This document shows, one piece after another, positions 13,153 to 23,200 of a DNA stretch of 64,000 nt. The notes beneath the pieces are model-generated. The model worked only from the letters and a program-made list of their open reading frames with translations. It ran no database searches and was not told where the DNA came from. This DNA is from Diphasiastrum complanatum (lineage: Eukaryota > Streptophyta > Lycopodiopsida > Lycopodiales > Lycopodiaceae): assembly GCA_029204225.1 (NCBI GenBank), contig CM055106.1, positions 17,678,149 to 17,742,148 on the forward strand. The letters run 5' to 3'. How positions within the stretch are numbered: position 1 is the first letter of the stretch; the number at the start of each line of letters is the position of its first letter. Made by a program: the position numbers and the translations under genes.

Positions 13153-13853
13153 TGTGAAGAATTGCCAAAAATTGGCAAATCTAGCTTGATCAAAAACCAT
13201 GTAGAATAGTGTAAATTGTGTACACAAGTGGGTCCCACACATGTGAGGCCATGATGCCACATGGGAAACCCATTCTAATGTAGGTTAGGTCAAGTCAAGA
13301 GAGTTGGTCATGTCTATTTGGTGGTCATCCCTACTTTATAGGACCTACACCTAAGTTTAAGGTGAAAATTTGACCAACTAGCTACCTACCAAGCATAACT
13401 CTAGGAAATAGACTAGGGTTTCATTTTAGGTCAAGGAGAGTGAGTTAACTTCCTTATTACATGCTGGAAATCCACCTAACTTCAAGAAGGAAGTCGAATT
13501 TGCTATGTATTCCCTCTCTCCATAGTGAGAAGATAGAAAATTTTTGGAGCTCATTGGCAATCTCAAGCTAGTTCACTATGTACATTGAGTTTTTGTGATC
13601 CAAATGAAACCAAATCAATTTCTACTTGGTTCTCAGGTTGAAGGCCGTACTGCAGCCTGTAGTACACACGTGTGAGCTCGGATTTCAATGTTTATCAATG
13701 CTTTTGATTGTTAATGCTTGTTGTTTGTCAAATTGCCAATCTAGATCAACTTTTTTGTGTCTAGTTTTTTGATAGATTGTCAAGCAAGCATCCAATCACT
13801 CTTGTGGATCTTTTGTAGATCCATTTATGGTCCTAAAGTACAGTACTTTCACA
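13153..13853. mobile_element. Solo LTR J (701 bp) in B gag
   Basis: Starts TGTGAAGAATTG and ends CTTTCACA, with a perfect 5-bp duplication and no internal region. Its last third resembles the A LTR (CAATCACTCTTGTGGATC, GTAGATCCATTTATGG), so it belongs to a related copia family. It contains CACACATGTG near 13224 and CACACGTGTG near 13665. Solo LTRs arise by recombination between the two LTRs of one copy. Strand is inferred to be plus from its likeness to A, but it has no coding sequence. Confidence 0.9.
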
Positions 13854-14098
13854 CATTTGGTGATAATGGTTGCATCGCCTTCTGGCTTGACTTCTGTGCC
13901 ATCAACAACGTCCCACAGTTCCGACCTTCATTTTGAACTTCCAGAGATGATAGTTCCCTCCAGCGAGTCTCTCGATTAGAGAAGATTGATCCATTCTAGC
14001 TGAGCGAGATCGTTGGTAGTGACAACAATTTTTGGAACGACATCTTGATAGAAAAGACTTGATAATTTGCAAACAATGTGCAGACTACTGAGCAACCC

Positions 14099-14110
14099 AC
14101 TCTGATACCA
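14099..14110 (-). other. B primer-binding site
   Basis: The minus strand reads TGGTATCAGAGT after the LTR end TTCCGACA. It differs from the usual copia site in its last base. Confidence 0.8.
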
Positions 14111-14118
14111 TGTCGGAA

Positions 14119-15020
14119 AGCTCAGTGTCTTGGTAAATATACATGTTGTCATGTGTTGCGTTTGACAATATTCTAAGCTTACCTTTTGTACATCGAGTTG
14201 ATGTACGTCAAGATTGGCAACAGCAGCACACAACATGAGAGTTTTGATTGAGGAATGCTCGACTCCATGACTAAAAGTCTCATTGTAGTTGATGTTCGGG
14301 ATTTGAAAAATTCTTCTCGCTACTAGTCGAGTTTTCTTTCGATTGATACTCCCATCAGCTTTAAATTTGATCGTAAAAGTCCATTTGCAATCAATTAGAT
14401 TGTTGTTGGCAAGCATTTTGACACTCACCATGTGTTCTTGATCAGAGAAGTATACTCTTTATCCATCGTTTCTCTCCAGAGATCAGAGTCTAATTGGCTA
14501 AGATGGTAGTCGGTTCTTGAATTAGATAACAGGTAGACTCATCAACGTACCTTGTAGGCTATTTGCGCACTCTTGTCGATCTTCTTGGAGGTAGAGTAGG
14601 CTAATAATCTTATCTTTGGTCATGTTGCTCCTGAGTCACCACTTCTTCTTTAGATTCACTATCAATAAGTTGTTGGTCTATGGACGTATTCGAACTTGAG
14701 ATTCGAATTGTTGTATCTATGGCAAGAGTAGTCAATAGTTCTCATCTGGAACTTTGCTCTTTCATTTCAAGTCGATAAACTGATCCTCAATAAAGATGAC
14801 ATCTGTGCTGAAGAATATCTTTGCGATAATGGGATCATACAATCTCAAGTTTTGTTTGAAGAATCATAATCAATAAAGATGGATTTGAGACTATGAGAGT
14901 CCAGCTACTTTCTGATCTCCTTCGGGATCTACGCATAGGATGTAGTTGTTCTTTTATAATATTCATCAATGAATGTAATAAAAAAATTTGCACCTACCAA
15001 TGATAAGGCTTGCATTTGCC
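14119..15020 (-). pseudogene. Copia D reverse transcriptase start fused to RNase H tail
   Basis: On the minus strand NLIDCKWTFTIKFKADGSIN and LDVHQLDVQK (reverse transcriptase start) run directly into YCQTQHMTTCIFTKTLS (the end of RNase H). The catalytic YVDD part and most of RNase H are deleted. 14440-15020 corresponds to the variable stretch between integrase and reverse transcriptase, with many stops. Confidence 0.7.
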
Positions 15021-15025
15021 CACAT

Positions 15026-15626
15026 TGTTGGAATTCAATGCTTAGCCTCAAATCCATTCAATAATGAGCATCCTGAAAAACCAGAAAGTGAATAGAGGAT
15101 TGAAAAGTTCATGATCGAATTTTTTGGAATTATTCGATATCGTATCGACTTGAAACATTCTATATTTTTTGAGTAGTATATATTTCGAGTCATTGTAAAT
15201 TTCGATACTGTCGGTCTAAAATCCGGTTTAAAATCTAACCCAAAGACTTCACATTTACAATCCACCCACTTTGTACATGCATTAACTGTAGTGAGGCGGT
15301 TGTAAAAACTGCAACAAAAGGTAGTTCTAGATATTTTGTAGGATATCAATCCTAGAATTTTCATCAGAAAACTTCTTCTGATTATTCGAGTCTTCTATAG
15401 CCAGCGTTATCATGCTCAACGATTGTAAGCTGAAGTTATCACTTCAAGCATTGTACTCACTGTTTGATCTTAATCAGAGTGCAAATTTTTAGTCCCACTA
15501 TTGTATCGTTTCATTGTGCATTTGTCTGAATCATTCAATTTGAATATTCTGCTGTTGTTTGTGGCGCTTCCGATCCTACACCAAGCTCGCTCATCAGCTT
15601 CCACTCATTCCCACTGATTTCCGACA
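15026..15626 (+). repeat. C 5' LTR (601 bp)
   Basis: Starts TGTTGGAATTC, ends TTCCGACA. It is the reference copy of this LTR family in the window; partial copies lie at 10862-11281, 12128-12478, 16720-16959 and about 37690-37805. Confidence 0.9.
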
Positions 15627-15639
15627 TGGTATTAGAGCT
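15627..15639 (+). other. C primer-binding site
   Basis: TGGTATTAGAGCT directly after the LTR: an initiator tRNA-Met site with one change from TGGTATCAGAGC. Confidence 0.85.
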
Positions 15640-15769
15640 AGCAGCTAAATAATCTGCATTTCATTGTAGATTCTCAAGTCTTGTTTCTATCAAGACATTG
15701 TTCTGGCAAGCGCGCAGCCAACAATATTCTGGAATCGTTGCTACTACCAACGATCTTGCTTCAGCCAGA

Positions 15770-16266
15770 ATGCATCCATGTTCTCTAATCGAAAGACTCG
15801 ATGGAGTGAACTATCATCTCTGGGAGTTCAAAATGAAGGTCATGCTATTGGCCAAAGAACTGTGGGACGTTGTTGATGGCACAGAAGTCAAGCCAGAAGG
15901 TGATGCAGCCATTATCATCAAATGGAGACTGAGAGATGCCAAGGCATTTGCCATGATCACTCTCAATATCAAGGATACACAGATAATTCACATACGTAAT
16001 GCTCAGACAGCCAAGGATGCATGGGACATCCTAGCAACCCTGCATGATATCAAGGATATTACTTCCAAGCTACATTTGAGGAAGAAATTCTTCAACTTGA
16101 AGATGTCTGAAGCAAAAAGTGTTACAAAGTCATATCAACACTTCAAAAATCTTATGGAGCAAATGGCTACAATTGGCTCAGTCGTTGAAGATTCCGATGT
16201 TGTTATGACTCTACTATCGAGCCTTCCTGAACCCTATGAAAATTGGGTCATGATAATTTCGACCTA
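15770..16266 (+). pseudogene. Copia C gag, truncated
   Basis: The ATG at 15770 starts MHPCSLIERLDGVNYHLW, the usual beginning of this gag class. IIKWRLRDAKAFAMITLNIK and LPEPYENWVMIIST follow before a TAG stop at 16265. Gag normally continues to a zinc knuckle, which B has and C lacks. Sequence after the stop still resembles gag to about 16320, then a deletion joins it to RNase H. Confidence 0.8.
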
Positions 16267-16364
16267 GGAGCAATTTCAATGCTTCTACAAGAGGAAATCA
16301 GAAAATCTGCATCCTCCTCAGGCTCAGAGTCGTATCCTTAAGGCCCAATTTCTTAGAACAGCCG

Positions 16365-16719
16365 AAAGCAAACCTTAGTAGCATTGTCATCAACCGAATC
16401 AGAATACATTGCTGCCACAAATGCTACCAAGGAGGCAATTTGGCTGAGGGACCTGCTAGCATAAATCAACCTTGCACACTCACATCCAACAACCATCTTT
16501 TGTGACAACCAAAGCACCATAGCTCTCTCTCTCAATCCGAGATTTCATTCTTGAAGCAAGCACATCGAAATCAGATATCACTATTTGAGAAAGGTGGTGG
16601 AAAGCAAGGCGGTATCAATGGCAGCATATTACTTCACAAAGGCTCTGTCAGAGCACCATCTTAGATTCAACGATATGTTGAATCTGTCAAAAGTTTTCAG
16701 GATCTACATTAAGGGGGAG
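16365..16719 (+). pseudogene. Copia C RNase H tail and purine tract
   Basis: LSSTESEYIAATNATKEAIW is readable on the plus strand, followed by a damaged end of the domain (PRFHS..SKHIEIRYH) and the purine tract AAGGGGGAG at 16711-16719. It keeps the short CTCTCTCTC that has expanded in B. Confidence 0.75.
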
Positions 16720-16959
16720 TGTTGGAATTTGATGCTCAGCCTCAAATCCATTCAGTAATGAGCATCCTAAGTTATCACTTCAAGTATTGTACTCACTATT
16801 CGATATTAATCAGAGTGCAAATTTTCAGTCCCACTATTGTATCGTTTCATTATGCATTTGTCTGAATCATTCAATTTGAATATTCTGTTGTTTGTGGCGC
16901 TTCCGATCCTACACCAAGCTCGCTCATCAGCTTCCGCTCATTCCCACTGATTTCCGACA
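16720..16959 (+). repeat. C 3' LTR, internally deleted (240 bp)
   Basis: The start TGTTGGAATTTGATGC and the end TTCCGACA match the 5' LTR, but the piece after GAGCATCCT jumps to AAGTTATCACTTC, removing about 360 bp. Confidence 0.88.
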
Positions 16960-16964
16960 CACAT

Positions 16965-17364
16965 ATGTCTGTATGAACAATATCTAGTAAATATTTAGCT
17001 AGATGTTGATGACTTAATCTAAATGAGATCCTAGACTGCTTTTCGATAATGCAACTTTGGCAGATAGGAAATTTGACTTTCGTATCTAGATAGTCAAAAT
17101 CAAGTACAAAAGATTGTCTAAACATGTTCAAAATAGATGTATAATTTAAGTGACCAAGTCTATAATGATCCTTTATTGATATGAACATAAGTATTCAAGA
17201 CTTGATTCATAGCAAAAATAACAATGACTCCGTTTATATAAGCATTCATGATTCTTTCTGAGTGCAAGGATCTTATTTGTCCTATTGACTATTCTGCATT
17301 GATCATATTCGAATTCTACTCTATAACCTAGATCAAAGATTCTGCCAAACATCTCATAACTCAT
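16965..17364 (-). pseudogene. Copia D integrase N-terminal part
   Basis: On the minus strand DLGYRVEFEYDQCRIVNRTN is followed by the integrase zinc-binding region (HYRLGHLNYTSILN ... CQSCIIEKQSRISF) and LLDIVHTDICV. It is cut at 16964 by element C, so the integrase core is lost. Confidence 0.75.
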
Positions 17365-17624
17365 TGGCTATTAGCACAGTTTTTATCTTAAATTTTCATA
17401 ATTGCTAGTTAGATCCATCAAGCTTGTCTATGCTAAGACCAACCTTACTTTGAGAATCCATATAGAAGTTAGTCTTTCGATAGTTAATCTAACTACTATC
17501 AATGAAGTAAGAATGAAAAATAGAATCTAGTGCTATTATCAAAACAAGAAGACAATTATTCAATCGATTCGATATAATTATGTTCTGAAGGAAGCTTATG
17601 ATATGAAGCAAGTTCTAAATCAAT

Positions 17625-17636
17625 GCTCTCATACCA
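17625..17636 (-). other. D primer-binding site
   Basis: The minus strand reads TGGTATGAGAGC next to a TG...CA-type LTR end. One base differs from the copia norm. Confidence 0.7.
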
Positions 17637-18500
17637 TGTTGGGAGAATGAATGAAAGGCCCAATAGGGATCGGACCATTCGGCTCTGCATGAATTGTGTC
17701 TATAAAGTTTTAATCAGAATGATGAGTCGAATGACTCGGCTGATTCTACTTGATTCTAACTTCGAGGTCGTCAAAATCTATGAGATTGATTACATAGACC
17801 AACACAAAGTCGTTAGATTATTGATTACGGAAGCATTAGATAGTTTAAACAATTCTATACAAGAGCAGTATCATATAGAACAGTTAAACAAAGGGCCATA
17901 TATTCATACGGACATAAATCTGAAAGCAATAAGACAATGGATTCATTTAGAAAGTAACAAATAAAAGTCGATTGAAATGGCGAGCACAAAGCAATTGCAG
18001 TAGTAACTACATACTTGAAACTAACTCTGCTTCGGTGCAAGCTTCGATGATTCGAAGATCATTCGATAGCTTACAGTGAATCTCTATCTGAGCTTAATCA
18101 ATGTAATAACATCTATAGTATATGCTTCAATTCAATTCACAATGCTTGATCAATTGACTTGCTTAACAACCATGCGATTGAATTTGCATGCCAATAAGTT
18201 GTACATTTGTTAAAATATATACAAGTGCATAGACACGTTGAGCTATGTTGTTTGATACGAATCTTGGCAGCGATCGTGGATGTCACTATCCAGGTAGGCG
18301 ACAGCCGTCGCTATCACTATCTGGACAGTCAAAATAGTTGCACAGTGCCAAAACTAGCTGATGTTGGAGTCTAATCTTACTCCTACTCACCTAATTTCAT
18401 CTTGAGTACTCCTATACAATCTAAATACTCACTCTCTACAACAGTCTGCAGAAATGAACCGTTATTCGAAATAGTCTATAGTTTTACATGCATTTTTGAA
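17637..18500 (-). repeat. D 5' LTR, right end unresolved
   Basis: Begins TGTTGGGAGAATG next to the primer-binding site on the plus strand. No partner LTR exists in the window, so the end is not fixed. Around 18363 a stretch TGTTGGAGTCTAATC loosely resembles the start of the E LTR and may be another LTR edge. Confidence 0.45.
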
Positions 18501-20245
18501 CAACTCTACCCCTAGCTGAGGCTACCCATTTATTGAGAAAATCAGATTTAGCTTTCTCTTCTTTGGTCCCATAGTCTAAGAGTTCCTCTTCTGAATGCTT
18601 CACCTCCTTTTCAAGTTGACCTTCACCCTTGCAGGTCTGTTACTTAGCCTTTCCTCATTTTTCAGCTTACTATACCCTGAATAGGTTAAGATGCTCGCCC
18701 AACAAAATTTGCTTTATTGATGTCCAAAAATAAGTGGCCGATTGGTTGACAGCTCGTCTATTCACTGTTAAGAGTGGAATCCAAGTTTGATTCCAACAAA
18801 GGTGGTGCCCACATGGACACGAGATAAAAAAAACTGCTTCCTTTGCTGGTCTAGGTACAAAAATCATACACAAAATATCAGAGTACATGCAAAGTGATTT
18901 CCATCGGAGCACAATGCTTCTTTGTAATCAACAGAAAAAAATTTAAAAAAACGGTACCAATGATAAATATGTCTAGCAAGAAAACAGATCTGATCTATGC
19001 TGAATTCAGAATACAACGTATGACATTCCGTGATCCATTGTATATATCTATTTGACATTGGAGTATATCCAGATTCACAAAAATGTATGACAAACTAGCA
19101 GTTGGAAGTTGTCTAACAATCATCTCTACAAAGCATGTCATCAGGAGTGGCCAATCTTAGGAAGGCTCTGACCTCAACTGAAGTTGGTGCTTAAGATTTT
19201 CAGGGTGTCCATTGCAAGAAGCATGTCCCTCAGCAATACAAGATTCTAGCAATGGATATATGTAAGGAGCTTTCAAAGGAACAAGCAAACAAGTAATGAA
19301 GGACAAGAGAAGTCCTAAGATGAACATGAAAGAATCATTCTACAAACTGGCAACAAGGAATTGATGTGGAAAAGTGTCGTCCAAAGCCCACTCAATACCC
19401 AGGCAAGTACAAATTTTTGAATGCTACTAGCAAAACTTAACCACCAAATTCTGACAATGCCGTGCAGCGAATAACAGGAATAAAATAAACAACTAGCCAC
19501 TAATAAACACTCGTAAGCCTGCAATCAAAAATCTGCTGAAAACCACTGCAAATTATCTTACACCTCGAATGTTGGGCTAAATTGCCAATCATGCTAGCTG
19601 ATAGGCATTATCATGTTCCAAATGAGCGGACGGCCTAAGTCTCGTTGTAAAGAAAGTTTTATTTGAATGATGAATGAAATATAACAAAAGAAATGGCTTA
19701 TTGCACTCGAAGTTATGCATTTGGCAATCTAACAGAGCTGAATAAAAAAAGTAAAATTTACGCGTGTATCATAGCCTTCTCCTGCGTACTTCAACCAAAA
19801 AAATCTTACCATGCCTTCACATAAAAAGAAACTCTAATCACAGGAAAAACATCAATTCTGTGTTCAATCAGCTGAAGTATAGAACTGCCAGATGAGCCAA
19901 AACTCCAAGGTTATCAGGTTGATTTGTTACACAACTGGACAGAAGTATCTGCAGTCTTGCTCCAATTGAACGCATGTCCTTCCAAATGCTGGCTGCTCCA
20001 GATCCACAAAATTATGTTTAAGTGCTATTGCTAGAAAAGTTAAGTAACGTGATTGTCATCTATATGCTTTCCTCTGACCTAAGCTCAAAGAACAACATTT
20101 TCAACTGACTTCCAAAGATGAAAAGGTGTTCAAGTCTGTCTTCTGTGTACCAGCTCGAACCGTCCTTTCTAGCTGTCAACAGCTTTGGTTCAGATGAACT
20201 TGTGAGTCCCGCCAAGCCAAATGTTCCCATCCGACCTCTATGAAA
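18501..20245. other. Region without a recognised gene; 3' flank of the TMEM214-like gene
   Basis: No conserved coding frame is found. On the minus strand an AATAAA at about 19658-19663 could serve as polyadenylation signal for the gene ending at 20246, giving a 3' UTR of about 0.6 kb. This is inferred from the motif only. Confidence 0.35.
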
Positions 20246-23200
20246 TCAAATTTGGATGAACAAATAGCACCCATATGCAATAGCAAGAGTACAGAATATC
20301 ATTGCAATTGCCTTCACATATATGACAACTCGGGCCAATTTTTTCTCAAGTGCTTTGCAACTGTTATCTGCTCTATGTAATAAGGCTTCAAACTCAGGAT
20401 CTCTCTTGGCATGTTCCAAGGAGCTGCGATGCTGGAACACCATTACAAAAAGAGCTACATTAATAAGCAGTAGAGGTTGCAAATAACTTAGAACAAACGA
20501 AGTAGGGAGAATTTGAACACACGATAGGAAAAAATTATCAGTTTTTTTGTATATCTATACTCAAGCGAACATGATATTCATATTTAAAACACAGTTGTTA
20601 TTCTGGAATTTGGAAGTACATTTTCAGAACAGAAAAAAAAAACAGTGCCAGTTTAGAAAAAGACTTCAAGAAAGAAAATGCACTGTTTCTCTTCACCAAA
20701 AGAACACTTATCTATGCCCCCGGACCCTGCCGTTGGGGGGCGTTGCCCCCAAACCCCCCACTGGGGGGCTACCGCCCACCGAACCCCCCGTTTCTCGGGG
20801 GGCTACCGCCCCCCGAATCCCCTGAGCATTTATTGAAAACCAGAGCATAACAACCAAATAGCTATTGAAAATAAGATCTGTTTGTGCCCCATCTACTGCA
20901 CTTCTGAGAGGCAAAACGCTGGTTTGACCATTGATCCCCTAAAAAAATGTCAGCCATAAGCTATTTTTCCCAAAAAAAAAAAAAAAAAAATTTAGTACGA
21001 TTCTGGTCTGAGAAACGCGTCTCCTCAGAAACACGTTTCTGTGCATCAATGCTTTTAATCCATAGAAAAACAGATATAACAAAAAATCCATAAAAGCTTC
21101 ACTTTTTAGCTACTAGATATGTTAAGGAATCAAGGGAACCACCTTGGCTCTGAGAGCAGACATGGTCCTTTTGATGTCATTCAGAGGCACAAGCTGGGCA
21201 TGGCTCTCTTTCCAATCCAAGCACAGATACTCTAAAACATGTGTGCTTCCTTTCAAGTTCTCCAAATGCAGTTTCTCCTGCATACAGTTGACGTTGCATA
21301 AAAGCCCTAATAGAAAAGAAAAAACAGCATTTCAAGACAGGACGCACAATTTTATCTCTAAAATAGTACAAAGCACTACAAACATTTAAAATTTTTGATA
21401 AGATAGACACGCTCCTCATCTCATTATTGCAAATGATGCAAACATTTTATAAGAACCAATTCCAAATTAGGAATAAAATGGATACTTCAAAAAGATGGAC
21501 AGTAAGCAAAAAAGATGCACATAAGCATGAAGCTTGAATAACTTAAGACATGTAGCATCCTAAAGATGCTGAGTTTTTTATACTTCGACTGATGTACATG
21601 TTTTGCATATCAGAAAATGCAAGCAGGTCAGCAGCTAAGTTCTCACCCACTGCTTGTAACAATCTGGATTTTGTGATAGGCACCACCGGAAAATATTGCA
21701 AACCTCCAATCGTAAATTCAGCACATCTGAAAGCCAGAAAAAAGGTTTTTGAAGGAAACTATGTTTTGGAAACATGCATGCAAACATTGTATGATATTGG
21801 ATATCATTAAGGCATCTTGACATGTTAACACATTCTAAGCTCACAGAGGATGAAGCTGAAATATTGTCACATCCACAACCTAAGAACATGGTAAAGTAAA
21901 GCAGCACATTTGTCTCCATCGATGACACAGTTTGAATTCCACTTGTATGCTTACCATAAGATATCATATGGTAAGCATTCTAATTTGAGCATGAGATTTT
22001 GAAGTAGGCACACTAGGCTTGGCGATTACTAACTCACTGGACAAAGCCACAATCAACTTACAAAGATGGTATTCGAGTTGACTTAGAGATTATGTTACAT
22101 GATATCTCAAGCTATGAAGGTCGAAAAGAATCATAGACAAAACATACCCTCTGAAGCTGCCAGAAGACAGAAGGGCAGTAGTTGTTGAGCCACAGGTTTT
22201 GTAGATTTACTTCGGTGTGAGCCAGCGAGAGCAAGCTCCTTAACTATTGGATATATCGCCAAAAATCTTTCCGTAGCCTGCAAGCAAACAAATTTCGTTT
22301 TAAATGCAATAAGCAGTTGCCTCTTGAAGAGAACTGGAGTTTCAAGTCAGTAATTAATTGTACAACTGAAGAATATGCAAGCAGCATGTTAGCGCAGTTG
22401 CGTAAAGTACATTTAAATCTTGCATCGGGGTCTAGCACATCAAGATTAGAGATCAGCGCATAGAGATTGTTGCATTTCAGATTAACTGTGGTTGGCTAGA
22501 ACCATAGTGACACATCACCTTGTCCATGAGCACCGAATAGGTGGAAAGAAAGGTCATCCGACGATATAATGCATTTTTTATGTTATTTTGCCTAGGTGTA
22601 ATTAAGGCCAAGCCTATTGCTATGACTGGGGTTCCTATTATAAGTCGTCTAATTAGCGTTTGACTCAAGTCGATAGTGCCAGAGCTTGATTTAGATCACT
22701 ATTTTTGGTAGATTTAGGTATTTAATAACATTACCTTATAAGAGACTTAGAAAGATTACTAGATAGAGGACCTGATGCCTAAGTCTATTGCCCATCTCTG
22801 GTATAGTGCGGATGATCATAGATTGTCCAGTAGTATGATGCTATTGATGTTAAGTGGTTAAGTGATCGATATAATTCTCCCTTTTGTTTTCAGTTTTGTA
22901 AGTGCTAATAAGATTAGTCCACTCCTGTTAGAGAATTAGGATAAATCCGACATGGTATCAAAGCCAGGTTCATTGATAGTAAAGTCTATGTGAGAGAAAT
23001 TATTGTAGGAAGATCGCTACAGATCTGCTGGCTCAGATCGCTGAAGCTACTGTCTTTGATCGTTGCTAAGAGCTATTAGCACATCACCACAGAACAGGTG
23101 CTTCGTTGCTGGCTGTAGCTTCAATCAAAATCGCTAGAGGGCAGACTGGTGGAATCACGGCTGCGATCCGGACCGCAAGCAATCCGGGACCAGAAACACT

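Larger units (their letters stand above)
12479..14098 (-). pseudogene. Copia B gag, split by a solo LTR
   Basis: Starting near 13970 on the minus strand, the gag N-terminus (related to SLIERLDGVNYHLW of element C) leads to 13859. After the solo LTR it resumes at 13147 with KWRLRDGKAFAMITLNIKDT, then FFNLKMSEAESV and a zinc knuckle (YRYCKKIGHEIKDC, with Y in place of the first C) before running into the inverted LTR near 12480. A frameshift near 13020 separates two pieces. Copia gag forms the particle shell and binds RNA. Confidence 0.75.
15026..16959 (+). mobile_element. Copia element C, internally deleted, inserted in D
   Basis: LTRs at 15026-15626 and 16720-16959, a primer-binding site, partial gag, an RNase H tail and a purine tract are in order. 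The 5-bp duplication CACAT lies at 15021-15025 and 16960-16964. Protease, integrase and reverse transcriptase are missing between about 16320 and 16365. The 3' LTR lacks about 360 internal bases present in the 5' LTR. Confidence 0.9.
14119..18500 (-). mobile_element. Decayed copia element D, antisense
   Basis: Pol fragments on both sides of element C, a primer-binding site at 17625-17636 and an LTR to its right define it. It is the same family as E at 34 kb (shared phrases DQCRIVNRTNKILAL and DQCRIIDRSNKILAL). No gag is found between primer-binding site and protease/integrase, as in E. The right boundary is uncertain. Confidence 0.6.

Noticed and set aside
17623-17964. 113-residue frame in the D LTR
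   Set aside because: It starts inside the primer-binding site and lies in LTR sequence; no domain is recognised.
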